A stretch of DNA of 64,000 nt from Nostoc linckia NIES-25 (lineage in GTDB: Bacteria; Cyanobacteriota; Cyanobacteriia; Cyanobacteriales; Nostocaceae), in assembly GCF_002368035.1 (NCBI RefSeq), contig NZ_AP018222.1, positions 5,157,508 to 5,221,507 of the forward strand. The letters run 5' to 3'. The translations under genes and the position numbers were made by a program. Shown piece by piece: positions 7,909 to 16,968 of this stretch (the stretch's first letter is position 1; the number at the start of each line of letters is the position of its first letter). The notes below the pieces were generated by a model. That model had not been told where the DNA came from, did no database searches, and was given only the letters and a program-made list of their open reading frames with translations.

Positions 7909-8576
7909 GAGATCCTATATTGCTAGCTTGCTTTGAGTTATGAGTAAGCTCTAATTGAAGAAGAATACAGAATTCAGAATTAAATTTCTTTTTTTGACGA
8001 CTGACGCCAATATTGCTGTTTTGTTAAAAATTGAAAAATCAGTCTTCAAAAAGGGAGCGATACCAATTCACGAAAATCTTGATACAAATACAAGAACTTG
8101 TAGGGGCGAACGACTGTTTGCCCTTACGCTCGTATTACTATCAGCAGTAGAGAATAAGCCATTAGGGGAGAAACCCAGCCACCGATGCTTTTCTTACCGC
8201 AGTTATTCTGTATTCTAAATTTTAATTCCTCCCTCAGATAGTTGACGGATAACTGTTAATCTATCACTGTCATTTTTTGATGTGATTCGTTATTAGCTAT
8301 TAACTGTTAGCCATCTCGCTTTGTTAGAAAATGTAACTAAAAAATCTCCCAAAACTTGATAACTTATATCCTATTGTGAAGGGAATTACAGCTATTTTCA
8401 GGTACATATACCATGCTGTAGGGGCACAGCAGTGCTGTGCCCCTACGTAGATGTGGTTCAAATACGTGAAAACTTCTGTAAAGTTGTTAGTGCTAAATTT
8501 GACTAAATAAACACTAACAAATACTGCTATCCCATTACTTTTAAAAATATTGTTTTTTCAAAGGTTGTTGAAAACT
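7909..8576. other. Intergenic region between cpeR and the extra linker
   Basis: The gap is AT-rich and carries the palindrome at 8418-8446. An open frame at 7955-8218 starts at TTG and reads through filler DNA, so I do not call it a gene. The last 100 bp presumably hold the promoter of the next linker, which therefore may not belong to the cpe operon. Confidence 0.4.
8418..8446. repeat. Palindrome GTAGGGGCACAGCA / TGCTGTGCCCCTAC
   Basis: Near-perfect 29-bp palindrome with 14-nt arms. It belongs to a dispersed family (GTAGGGGC...GCCCCTAC) with intact copies at 29080-29107 and 56150-56177. Two disrupted relatives are the insertion targets of the ~194-bp MITE. Confidence 0.85.
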
Positions 8577-9581
8577 ATGCCAACTCTTTCAGATGATGAA
8601 ATTAGACAAAGCCAATATCAAGCATTTTCCGAAACAGCTATCATTGAACTGTGGCCTGGTAGTTCGGTTGATGACATCGAAACTGTGATTCGTGCAGTTT
8701 ATCGGCAAGTTTTGGGCAATGCTTACGTGATGGAAAGCGAACGCCTCATTGCTCCAGAATCACAACTCAAGCAAGGCATAATTAGCGTTCGTGAGTTTGT
8801 GCGTCAAGTTGCTAAATCTGATTTATATCGCTCTAGATTTTTTGATAACGTTTACCGCTACCGTGCTATCGAGTTGAACTTCAAGCATCTTTTAGGCCGC
8901 GCTCCTGATGACTACTCCGAGATGATATATCACAGCAACATTTTAGATGAACAAGGTTTTGAGGGTGATATTGATTCTTATGTTGATAGCGAGGAGTATT
9001 TTAGTGCTTTTGGGGATAACATAGTACCATATTATCGCGGCTACAAAACCCAAACTGGCAAAAAGATATTGGAATTTACCAATATGCTGCAACTAGTAAG
9101 GAGTAACTCTAGCAGCGATAAGAACTTAGCATCAAATAATAAACCTCAGTTGGTGCGATCGCTAATTACTAACACTCCTTACGGTAAACTCAAACCTACG
9201 GATGTTGGTGCATTATTAGCTGAATTGTTCAAACCAAAATCAGAATCTGGTGCTGAAGTTAATACATTTGTTGCAGCTAATAAAACAGGCGAACAAAGCT
9301 TGCAGCAAAAAATTCAAGAGCAAGAAAATCAGATTACAACTTTACAACAACAATTAGCTGAGTTACGACCCTTTGCTACCATCGGTACAACACAATTTAC
9401 TAGTAGTTCACAGGTTTCTAGTTTTCAAAGTGCAGATGAATATTCATCTTTGCAACAGCAAGCCGACGCCCAAGCAAAACAAATTACCGTATTGCAAGAG
9501 CAAATTGCTGATGCTCGACGCTTGGCCGCAGTTGGAGAAGCCCGTTTAAATAAGTGGCGCAGTCGCGTTTTTAATGGCTAA
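8577..9581 (+). CDS. Rod linker with coiled-coil C-terminus instead of a CpcD domain
   Basis: 334 residues. The N-terminal PBS linker domain (about 20-170; AVYRQVLGNAYVMESER, VREFVRQVAKSDLYRSRFF, ELNFKHLLGRAPDD, IDSYVDSEEYFSAFG) is very close to that of CpeC. The C-terminal CpcD-like domain is absent. In its place are a spacer (about 200-245) and two glutamine-rich coiled-coil segments, each ending in a similar phrase: QQQLAELRPFATIGTTQF and LQEQIADARRLAAVGEARL, then NKWRSRVFNG. There is no C-terminal hydrophobic anchor, so it is not a CpcL/CpcG2 membrane linker. Start: ATG at 8577, with AAAGGTTG upstream; an earlier TTG gives a poor N-terminus. It may cap a rod or tether it to another partner. 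Confidence 0.85.
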   Translation: MPTLSDDEIRQSQYQAFSETAIIELWPGSSVDDIETVIRAVYRQVLGNAYVMESERLIAPESQLKQGIISVREFVRQVAKSDLYRSRFFDNVYRYRAIELNFKHLLGRAPDDYSEMIYHSNILDEQGFEGDIDSYVDSEEYFSAFGDNIVPYYRGYKTQTGKKILEFTNMLQLVRSNSSSDKNLASNNKPQLVRSLITNTPYGKLKPTDVGALLAELFKPKSESGAEVNTFVAANKTGEQSLQQKIQEQENQITTLQQQLAELRPFATIGTTQFTSSSQVSSFQSADEYSSLQQQADAQAKQITVLQEQIADARRLAAVGEARLNKWRSRVFNG

Positions 9582-9608
9582 ATTACCCAGACAATAGCCA
9601 AGCAAATA

Positions 9609-9666
9609 GTTTGTAGTGAGGACTTTAGTCCGCAAATATTTAAGCACTAAAGTACTTACTACAAAC
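9609..9666. repeat. 58-bp inverted repeat after the linker gene
   Basis: Arms GTTTGTAGTGAGGACTTTAGT and ACTAAAGTACTTACTACAAAC pair with few mismatches around a 16-nt loop. This is a common cyanobacterial palindromic element and could act as a weak terminator. Confidence 0.75.
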
Positions 9667-9808
9667 TTATTTAACTTTTAAAATCTGCTTGTCTGCGAAT
9701 GGCATTGTTTCGGAGATCTAGTTAAATCTATACATTCCCAAATTGCAACTTTGAGCTTACGATTAGGTCTGGTTAAATTCAAGCGATCGTAGAGGGATAC
9801 TTATTTTT

Positions 9809-11212
9809 TTATTGTAATATATTTTTTGTTTTAGCTAATTTGACCCAGTTAGGATATTCAGTCATCAGTAAATCATAAAGTTCTCGATCTGCTATATTTT
9901 CTGGATCTTCCAAGCTGAAAAAATCAGAGTTATCAAGATAGCGATCGCTAATTTCATCAAGTCGTTCTAAAAAACTAAAATCACTTGTAATTGCTTGGGA
10001 AAACCAGCCTAAAATTCCTTTACTTTTAACATCTTTACGTGACTTACCAATTGCCATAAATTGCCAAAAAATCGGTTCGTAGGAAGACTCTTTAAGATAC
10101 TGTTGTGTTTGTGACTCGTCAGAGGTTGCTCCATCTGTAACGAACATGACATAAACTGGTTTATTTAACGCAACAGGATTGTTTTGGCTACTTTTTTTAA
10201 AGCTTGGAAAATAGAAATTTCTAATCATATTGATAGCTTGACCATAGTAAGTACCACCTTCAAGGGGATACTGTTTTAGGAGATTTTGAATAAAGCTTTG
10301 AAAATTTTCAATAGTCATTTCACCCACATGATGAGCTTTAGCTCCAAAGAGAAATATATCAATAGAGGCGTTATCGTCAAAACGACATCCTAAAGCAAGA
10401 ATTTTTTCAGCAAACCGCTGTATTTTACCTGAACTATAGAGCGAACCCATTGAACCAGAGATATCAAGGCAAAGCACAACCTTGGCTTGATGATTTGTCA
10501 AATTTACTTTTTGAAGTGATATATCTGCCGTTTTAGCAAGATTAAAAATATGTGGTGCTTGCTGTTCAAGCTTTTTATCTAATGCTATCTTTGCTTGAAT
10601 TTTATAGTTTTCTTTTTCATCTTCTTTTTTTTGTTCTTGTTTAGTTTCAACAATATACTTATCTACAAAACTTTGTAGCCCCGAACTATACCCTTCTCCT
10701 ACCGCCTGAAATCTCCATTGATTATCCTTTTTATATAAGCGCCCAAATTCCAAAGCCGTCTCTTGAGAAAAAGCTTCTCTTAAGTTGTATCGAGCTAGAG
10801 AATTTTTACTTTCGTGATTGTAAATCTTGATAAAAGCATTTTTGATTTGACTAAAATTTTGATTTTTTTCTTGCCCTTGATGAATAGTAACAACAAAAAC
10901 TATCTCCTGAATAGCTGGATTTACTTTTGTCAAATCAACATAAATCGTCTCATCATCTCCATTACCTTCTCCGGTTCTATTATCTCCTGAATGTTCTAAA
11001 GAACCATCGAGCGATCGCAGATTATTGTAAAATACAAAATACTTTTCATCAGGAATTTTACCATCTGCGCCTAACATAAATACCGAAGCATCAATATCAT
11101 AGGCTTGCCCACATTGATTGACTTGCCAACCCAAGCCAATAGCTACCTTCTTTAAGTTGGGAGCTTCTTGAGAAAGATTAAATCTTCCACCTTTACTTAA
11201 TTCAATTTCCAT
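9809..11212 (-). CDS. TerD domain-von Willebrand A fusion protein
   Basis: 467 residues. TerD domain at about 1-185, with calcium-site style motifs (YDIDASVFML, then GDNRTGEGNGDDETI). A charged linker (about 190-225) leads to a vWA domain (about 245-440) with a complete MIDAS start DISGSMGS near residue 250, GGTYYG, and FVTDGATSD. TerD and vWA proteins belong to the tellurite and chemical-stress (ter) network; the molecular function in cyanobacteria is unknown. Start: ATG at 11212 (MEIELSKGG, like other TerD proteins) with AAGGA 10 nt upstream, preferred over a longer frame to 11263. It is third in a leftward run of TerD genes, but a hairpin separates it from the second. Confidence 0.9.
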   Translation of the reverse strand: MEIELSKGGRFNLSQEAPNLKKVAIGLGWQVNQCGQAYDIDASVFMLGADGKIPDEKYFVFYNNLRSLDGSLEHSGDNRTGEGNGDDETIYVDLTKVNPAIQEIVFVVTIHQGQEKNQNFSQIKNAFIKIYNHESKNSLARYNLREAFSQETALEFGRLYKKDNQWRFQAVGEGYSSGLQSFVDKYIVETKQEQKKEDEKENYKIQAKIALDKKLEQQAPHIFNLAKTADISLQKVNLTNHQAKVVLCLDISGSMGSLYSSGKIQRFAEKILALGCRFDDNASIDIFLFGAKAHHVGEMTIENFQSFIQNLLKQYPLEGGTYYGQAINMIRNFYFPSFKKSSQNNPVALNKPVYVMFVTDGATSDESQTQQYLKESSYEPIFWQFMAIGKSRKDVKSKGILGWFSQAITSDFSFLERLDEISDRYLDNSDFFSLEDPENIADRELYDLLMTEYPNWVKLAKTKNILQ

Positions 11213-11282
11213 TTTCGATACATCCTTAAAATTTGTTATTTTGTTAATTTCACAAATTCTCAATTATGATATTAATTTATGC

Positions 11283-11320
11283 AAAAAAAGGGGGTAACAA
11301 TAATGAATACCCCCTTTTTA
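11283..11320. terminator. Hairpin terminator between TerD genes
   Basis: AAAAAAAGGGGGTA, an 11-nt loop, and TACCCCCTTTTTA. This GC stem flanked by A- and T-runs would work on either strand. It sits just after the stop of the middle TerD gene and before the TerD-vWA gene, so the latter may be set to a lower level or have its own promoter. Confidence 0.8.
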
Positions 11321-11339
11321 TTACTCTCTAAAATAACTA

Positions 11340-11912
11340 CTAAGCCGCATATCGGTCTACGAAACTTTGCAACCCTGCTTTATAACCAGCGCCGACAGCT
11401 TGGAATCTCCATTCTCCATCTTTGCGATAAAGCTTACCAAATTCAATTGCCGTTTCTGCGGAAGCCTCTTCATCTAATTCATATTTGGCAATTTGTTTTT
11501 CTGTTTTATTGTCATAAATTCTAATAAACGAGTTCCTGACTTGCCCAAAGTTTTGCTTTCTTTGTTCTGCTTCGTGAATAGTGACAACAAAAATTATTTC
11601 TTGAACGGAAGCATCAACTTTACTCAAATCAACTTGGATTGTTTCATCATCACCGTGACCCTCTCCAGTTCTACTATCTCCCTCATGTTTCACAGAATCA
11701 TCGGGTGATTGTGGGTTGTTATAGAATACAAAGTATTTTTCATTAGGAATTTTTCCGTTAGTACCTAACATAAATATAGATGCATCTAGGTCAAAAGCTG
11801 AACCTGTATCTGTGGCATTAAGATCCCATCCTAAACCAATTCCAGCATTTATTAAGCTTGGTGCTTCTTTTGAAAGATTGATTCTTTCGCCTTTACTGAG
11901 GTTAATTGACAT
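11340..11912 (-). CDS. TerD-family stress protein
   Basis: 190 residues, a single TerD domain. It begins MSINLSKGERINLSKEAPSL and has FDLDASIFMLG and GDSRTGEGHGDDETIQVDL, the acidic clusters that bind calcium in TerD-domain structures. It ends with the conserved GEWRFQAVGAGYKAGLQSFVDRY. The sequence is strikingly similar to the TerD half of the vWA fusion downstream, suggesting tandem duplication. There are no membrane segments, so it should be cytoplasmic. TerD-family proteins are linked to tellurite resistance and envelope, phage or oxidative stress. 165 nt separate it from the TerD gene upstream, on the same strand. Confidence 0.92.
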   Translation of the reverse strand: MSINLSKGERINLSKEAPSLINAGIGLGWDLNATDTGSAFDLDASIFMLGTNGKIPNEKYFVFYNNPQSPDDSVKHEGDSRTGEGHGDDETIQVDLSKVDASVQEIIFVVTIHEAEQRKQNFGQVRNSFIRIYDNKTEKQIAKYELDEEASAETAIEFGKLYRKDGEWRFQAVGAGYKAGLQSFVDRYAA

Positions 11913-12077
11913 GATTATTACCTATTGTTTGAAAATGAATTTTACCTAGAGTTGTTATTGAGTAACTCAATAACTTAGTCAAGAATCAAAGAATTTTGAC
12001 TTATATCATCCAGAAGGCATGAGATATGAATTAAAACATCTTGCTCAGTAACTCACAAATGCTGCACTGTCAGCAAT

Positions 12078-12680
12078 TTAAGAGTAAGCTCTCACAAGTC
12101 CTTCTAAACCATTAACATTAATGCCATTACCAACAGCTGCCATCTTCCACTCGTTATTGTGGTTGTAAATTTCAGCCATAATCATTCCGGTCATTCCTTT
12201 ATATTCAGATCCCGACAGATTATACTTAGCTAATTCTTGCTTGTTAGATGTATTAACCAGGCGTACAAACGCATTTTTAACCTGGGTAAATTCTTGTTTA
12301 CGAGCAATACAATCGTAAATATTCACTGTAAAAACCAGTTTGACGATCTCTTTTGGTAGTCGAGCTAAATCTACAATAACTTGCTCATCATCACCGTCTC
12401 CTGCACCTGTGAGATTATCACCTAAATGAGTAATAGCTCCAGATTTGTGAGATAGATTTCCAAAGTAAACAAGGTTGCTTGTATCTCTGATTTTGCCATT
12501 TTCATCTAAACACATGACAGAAGCATCTAAGTCACAATCTTGAGTGTTACTGAAAACTCCAAAAACGCCACCACCTGAACGTTTTGCTGTATCCCAGCCT
12601 AGTCCACACATCAGTTTTGTGAGTCCAGGAGCTTCTTTAGATAGTGAAATACGTTGCCCTTTTTGTAAGTTAATTCCCAT
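12078..12680 (-). CDS. TerD-family stress protein, first gene of the ter run
   Basis: 200 residues, a single TerD domain of a different subtype from the two downstream: MGINLQKGQRISLSKEAPGL, DCDLDASVMCLDENG, GDNLTGAGDGDDEQVIVDLARL. It carries a short insertion (RSGGGVFGVFSNTQ) before the DLDAS motif and ends GNGINVNGLEGLVRAYS. The acidic motifs for calcium are intact. As the most upstream gene of three leftward ter genes it likely follows the operon promoter in the 507-bp gap to its right. No TerC, TellB or terW-like gene is in the window, so this is a minimal ter set. Confidence 0.92.
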   Translation of the reverse strand: MGINLQKGQRISLSKEAPGLTKLMCGLGWDTAKRSGGGVFGVFSNTQDCDLDASVMCLDENGKIRDTSNLVYFGNLSHKSGAITHLGDNLTGAGDGDDEQVIVDLARLPKEIVKLVFTVNIYDCIARKQEFTQVKNAFVRLVNTSNKQELAKYNLSGSEYKGMTGMIMAEIYNHNNEWKMAAVGNGINVNGLEGLVRAYS

Positions 12681-13187
12681 GTTTCTTGATGTTAGATATA
12701 TGGATTGATAAACTCTTATTTATACCGTTAAAGTAACGATTTAAAGCCACCTCTTAAGCAAGTTTTTTAATTCGTTTTGTGCAAACAAATGGAAGGCTTG
12801 GAAATCACCACAAAATTAATCAGCTAGATTGCTGGCTGCTTAAAAAACATTTCAAAATGAATTATTTAATTTTTGTGAAATATCCTGTAATTAATGGCAA
12901 TCAAGCTACTAAGTTTTATTGTGTAAATCCGGTTGTTTGCGAGAATTAATTATTGATTAACATAGAATTAAATTGATAGCACTATTATGCGCTCTATCCT
13001 ATTCATCTGTAAGGATTGCTGTAATCAGGAAAAATACTTAAACTCTCAAATTTTGGTCTTGATGTCACATAGTTTCTTGATAGCAGTATTGCTATGATAT
13101 TCAATGACAAATAGCCAGTGATATTGACTGCGATCGCTTTAACAAATTACATATAGAGATGCAAAAATTACCATCTCTCAACATTTA
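12681..13187. other. Intergenic, likely ter promoter region
   Basis: AT-rich gap upstream of the three ter genes and downstream of dacB. I see no ORF, long palindrome or RNA gene in it. Confidence 0.4.
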
Positions 13188-14663
13188 TTAACAACGCTGC
13201 AATTGAGCTAACAATACGACAATTTCATCAATTGCTTGACGCACAACTGTTGCAGGCTGTTCTGATTGATTGACAATAATACTAAAAACTAACGTTTCAT
13301 ACTTAGGCGCATTCACATATCCAGATAGAGAAACTACACCAGTTAACGTACCAGTTTTAGCTTGTACAATACCTTCAGCTGGTGTGTTTTGAAAACGATT
13401 TCTTAAGGTTCCACTTTTACCAGCTACAGGTAAAGATGCACGATATATCGATGCTCCCGGCGTTCTTGACATTCCTCGCAAAACTTGTACAAAAGCTTCT
13501 GGAGTTACTAAGTTACGACGCGATAAACCCGAACCATCTATTAAAACGTAATTTGCTGGATCGACTCCTAATTGAGTTAAACTTGCTTTAACAACTTCTA
13601 AACCGACATTAGCGCTAATCTGATTTTTCAGTCTGGGTTTTTCCACAGCTAATGCTCTTAATAGTGCCTCAGCATAAAGATTATTACTATTAACATTTGT
13701 CTCTGCTAATAATTCAGCTAAAGGTGGCGACTCTACAAATGCTATTTCCTCTTGATTAGTACCGCCAGATACGACTAATGCTTTCCCCAAAGAGATTTTT
13801 TCTTTTGCTAAAGCAGTACGAAAGCGCCGGATAAAGTAATAATTAGGATCGACTACAGGTAAATCTAATGAATAAGGTTCAGAATTTGCTGTTAACTGTC
13901 CTTCAATTCTCAATGTTGTTCCTGATAACTCGCGGGTAACATTGATATAAATTGGTTGATTTTGGTCAATAGTTACTGACTGATTAATCGTCCGCCACTG
14001 TGTAGCTTCGCTAGCATCAGTCCACACTAATTTTAAAGGTTTACCTACAGCCTGAGGTACTAATTTTAAGCTAAAAATATTTTGATTGGTAATAAAACTA
14101 TTGACTGGTGCGCCATAGTCTGATTGGACATCTTCCCATTGCCAAGTGGGGTTAACAATATCCCCTTGAATGTAACTATCATCGGCAATTAATTCCTGAA
14201 TTTGAGTAATACCCTTTTGTTTCAACTGTTGTGCTAATGCTTGCAGTTGGGTATCACTTAAACTCGGATCTCCCCTACCGACAACACGTAAAACACCATT
14301 GCTATTTTGATAAATAGAAGTACGAATACGAAAATTACCACCCAACTGCTGTAATGCTGCTGCTGTTGTTAGCAACTTCATGTTAGACGCTGGAGTAAAA
14401 TATTTCTCGGCGTCTCGATTGTAAAGAGTTAATCTCGCTGATAGAGGTTGCACTAAAATTCCCCAACGCATCCTACTAAATAGGGGACGATTGATAACAG
14501 AATCTATAGCTGTTCCCAATTGGGTAGAGCAAATAGCTTTTGTAGTAGTTGTGGGTGGCGCTGGGGTTTGTGCTTTACCAACTGTAGAATTAAATGTTAT
14601 CTGGGTAGTTAGAAATATTAACAAAACACCCAGCGATCGCTTGAAAGTCTTAAGTTTCACCAA
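13188..14663 (-). CDS. dacB: D-alanyl-D-alanine carboxypeptidase/endopeptidase, PBP4 type (peptidase S13)
   Basis: 491 residues. N-terminal signal sequence (about 8-31, LGVLLIFLTTQITFNSTVGKA) for export to the periplasm. All three penicillin-binding motifs are present: S93-N-M-K96 (PASNMKLLTT), S326-N-N328, and K436-T-G (QAKTGTLTG), with the large insert between the first two that defines the DacB/PBP4 class. It trims or cleaves peptidoglycan cross-links. Full length for the family and no sign of damage. A KSG three-residue lookalike occurs at 416, but the KTG at 436 fits the active site. It is a lone leftward gene; the MITE copy at 14917 lies upstream of its promoter. Confidence 0.93.
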   Translation of the reverse strand: MVKLKTFKRSLGVLLIFLTTQITFNSTVGKAQTPAPPTTTTKAICSTQLGTAIDSVINRPLFSRMRWGILVQPLSARLTLYNRDAEKYFTPASNMKLLTTAAALQQLGGNFRIRTSIYQNSNGVLRVVGRGDPSLSDTQLQALAQQLKQKGITQIQELIADDSYIQGDIVNPTWQWEDVQSDYGAPVNSFITNQNIFSLKLVPQAVGKPLKLVWTDASEATQWRTINQSVTIDQNQPIYINVTRELSGTTLRIEGQLTANSEPYSLDLPVVDPNYYFIRRFRTALAKEKISLGKALVVSGGTNQEEIAFVESPPLAELLAETNVNSNNLYAEALLRALAVEKPRLKNQISANVGLEVVKASLTQLGVDPANYVLIDGSGLSRRNLVTPEAFVQVLRGMSRTPGASIYRASLPVAGKSGTLRNRFQNTPAEGIVQAKTGTLTGVVSLSGYVNAPKYETLVFSIIVNQSEQPATVVRQAIDEIVVLLAQLQRC

Positions 14664-14907
14664 TATACCTTATCCAATGTTTAATAATTTCACTTTGCCA
14701 GCAACTTTTTTCTTTAAGAAAGAGCAATTGGTTCAGTAAACTTACTTAACTAGTATAAGGGAGATGTTCATATATTTACAGTAATCTTCATCTATTTCAA
14801 CCAAAATCCTCAGTGCTTGTAGCAACTCGCTCAAAATTTCCATCAAAAATGTAAAATCTCAGGCTATATAGCATTTCATAATGATACAAATACGTGGTTA
14901 GGGGTTT

Positions 14908-15120
14908 AGCAGTGCTCATACGTGTCAACTTCAGCTCAAACTGTTGCCCCACAATCGTTTTACCCCACCCCCAACCCCTCCCCTTAGCAAGGGGAGGGGC
15001 GATTTTGGCTTTAGACAAAATCGGGGTGGGGTAACGCGGATCTTGATGGTAAATGAGTAGAACTCGCTCATCACCTTTCTATCAGGGTTTCACGTTAAGT
15101 TGACACCTATGAGCAGTGCT
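14908..15120. mobile_element. MITE copy A (~195 bp) with 9-bp target duplication
   Basis: Element at 14917-15111, with terminal inverted repeats CATACGTGTCAACTT at the left and AAGTTGACACCTATG at the right. It is flanked by AGCAGTGCT at 14908-14916 and 15112-15120, a perfect 9-bp direct repeat. The interior has the CCCCTCCCC / GGGGAGGGG stem. It encodes no transposase. Removing the element and one repeat restores a near-perfect 27-bp palindrome with TAGGGGTTTAGCA arms. Copy B (16978-17170) is the same element in inverted orientation. Confidence 0.9.
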
Positions 15121-15167
15121 AAACCCCTACGAAAAATCTATGCGATCGGGATTTTTGTGAAATGCTA

Positions 15168-15371
15168 TTAGAAGTATTGACTAATATGATAGTCAATGAA
15201 TTCACTGCAAGTTAACCATTTATCCTGTGGAAAGACTAACTTTTTAGTCTTGGTCATGACCTTATTAAAGAAATTGATATAGTCATCGCCTTGCAAAACT
15301 AACTCATCACCTGTTATGTGGTCAGTTAACACTACAGACTGACCTACTTTCATGTATGTGTATCGTTGCAT
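15168..15371 (-). CDS. Small hypothetical protein
   Basis: 67 residues, MQRYTYMKVGQSVVLTDHIT then GDELVLQGDDYINFFNK and a lysine-rich middle, no recognised family. The protein-like composition, an ATG start and the absence of competing genes argue for a real gene. There is no clear RBS, and its position beside a MITE is cautionary. It could be a short regulator-type protein, but nothing shows this. Confidence 0.45.
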   Translation of the reverse strand: MQRYTYMKVGQSVVLTDHITGDELVLQGDDYINFFNKVMTKTKKLVFPQDKWLTCSEFIDYHISQYF

Positions 15372-16120
15372 AGTTATTGTGCTAGTGATTGTTTAGTTTA
15401 AGTAGCCGCCTTCTAGCTATAAATTTGGACGCGAAAACGCTAACCATTCCACAGTTAGGTGACAGACTTTGGATAAAATTTTCCAGCAATATTCAGTATT
15501 ATCAAAGTCAAAATTGGCAAATTAAACAGCCTTTATACTTATTTTTGAAATTGAAGTTATGTACTGCATTTGATTTTCAATTTGCTGTTGCCAATACATT
15601 TATCTCCAGTTTTTCCCCCTTGTTTCCGTCGTTATTTCTAGTTGCTTATTTATAGCAAGGAAGGATATTGTCAAACTGAATCATATCAGACCAATATTGC
15701 GATCGCTGATAGATATAAAACATAATTTTGTCTGAAGCCCAACAAGAAAGCTTTAATCTTAACTTAACCTTCGAGTTCCTTAACTGAACTTCCAACGATC
15801 TCCAATTACCTTTTTTTTAAATGGAGCTACAACAGATTTCAAGGAAAGTCAAGTAAGAGTTTTAGGTCTGAAAGCTAGACAGAGAGCCACTTATAATTCT
15901 GAATTTTACTGTCGTTTGAAGTAGAGAGTTATTTTGATAATAGACTATGCCGACTAATTTAGTAAATAAAATGTTCCAATTATTTCCAATATTTTTTTTT
16001 GTAATTAATGAAACTTACATAAATCTTTTGGGAACAATAAATCATGCCAGAGAAACATTTAAATGAATCTCAGGGTACTAGGTGTGTCTTTTCATCGGCG
16101 ATTACAGGAGCAAATTGTTC
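15372..16120. other. Intergenic region upstream of the PEP-CTERM gene
   Basis: About 750 bp without a convincing gene. A TTG-started frame at 15389-15655 gives an odd hydrophobic protein and is not called. The last 60 bp contain ATTACAGGAGC, the RBS of the next gene. Confidence 0.4.
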
Positions 16121-16930
16121 ATGAAAGTAAGTTCATCAGGGGCTAAGCTGGGTAGTGCAATTATTAGCAGTACTTGTTTATCCGCAGCAATTATTGGTTT
16201 CGGTGGTTCCGGTGCTTTTGCGGCTCAATTCATTACAATTCAAAGCACTGGTTCATTATCAGGAACTATCGAACTTCCCAGAAATAATCCCAATTTTAAT
16301 AACAGTATTACTCGTATTGATACGGATGAAACTGGAACTTATTACCGGAACTTAGGTACTACTAATAATCCTAATTATGTTCCTGTGTATCAATCAGACT
16401 ATTTGCAAGTAGAAACACGTTCTGATGGAAGTCTGCATTACTTCGTTGACTTCAAAGGTATTCCTTTTGTCTCCTTCGATGGCGTTTTGACATCACCGAT
16501 TCTTTCTGGCGGTCAGTTGACTCCTTTCAAATACCAAGGACAATTAGCAGGAACCACATTTCAGGGAGTAGTTCAAGACGAATTTAATTTCATCAAAGCC
16601 TTTTATACTGGTACTGTCACTGACCCAGACACCGGAAAACACTATCAGGGCACTTTTGAAGTTTATGGGTATGGCGAACGATATAGCGATCGCAATGGTA
16701 GTTTAACTCCCACAGTTTTTGATTTCCAATCCGATATCCCCGGTTCGCCAACCATAACATCTTTAACTTTGAGTAACACTCCCTTGAAAAATTTGAGCAT
16801 CAAAGTACCCATACCTGTGGAAGAAACTTCTATTCCAGAACCCACCAGTATTTTCGGAACCTTGATGGCGGCTGCTTTTGGTATCATTCTCAAAAAGAAA
16901 AAACATATGTCAGCTAAATCTTTAGCTTAG
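16121..16930 (+). CDS. PEP-CTERM sorting-domain protein
   Basis: 269 residues. A signal peptide (about 1-36: ...STCLSAAIIGFGGSGAFA|AQ) is followed by a soluble region of unknown fold and a C-terminal PEP-CTERM tail: SIPEPTSIFGTLMAAAFGII, then a lysine cluster (KKKK). Such proteins are exported and processed by an exosortase, usually in EPS-producing bacteria. The tail continues 8 residues past the usual basic end. Start: ATG at 16121 with AGGAG 11 nt upstream, preferred over a GTG 13 codons earlier. The gene lies between two inverted copies of the same MITE. Confidence 0.88.
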   Translation: MKVSSSGAKLGSAIISSTCLSAAIIGFGGSGAFAAQFITIQSTGSLSGTIELPRNNPNFNNSITRIDTDETGTYYRNLGTTNNPNYVPVYQSDYLQVETRSDGSLHYFVDFKGIPFVSFDGVLTSPILSGGQLTPFKYQGQLAGTTFQGVVQDEFNFIKAFYTGTVTDPDTGKHYQGTFEVYGYGERYSDRNGSLTPTVFDFQSDIPGSPTITSLTLSNTPLKNLSIKVPIPVEETSIPEPTSIFGTLMAAAFGIILKKKKHMSAKSLA

Positions 16931-16968
16931 GGACTTGTAAGGAAAAAATATTCCATTGTAGCGGCTTT

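Noticed and set aside
7955..8218. 87-codon forward frame after cpeR
   Set aside because: TTG start, no RBS, and the middle translates palindromic filler (TAGGGGCGAACGACTG).
10200..12680. Tellurite resistance operon in the strict sense
   Set aside because: Only TerD-type and TerD-vWA genes are present, without TerB, TerC or a metal reductase, so I call them TerD stress proteins only.
14797..15018. 73-codon reverse frame over the first MITE
   Set aside because: It reads through the MITE stem and filler (PPLAKGRGWGWGK is translation of the C/G-rich stem). No gene.
15389..15655. 88-codon forward frame
   Set aside because: TTG start, odd hydrophobic composition, no RBS; overlaps likely regulatory DNA.
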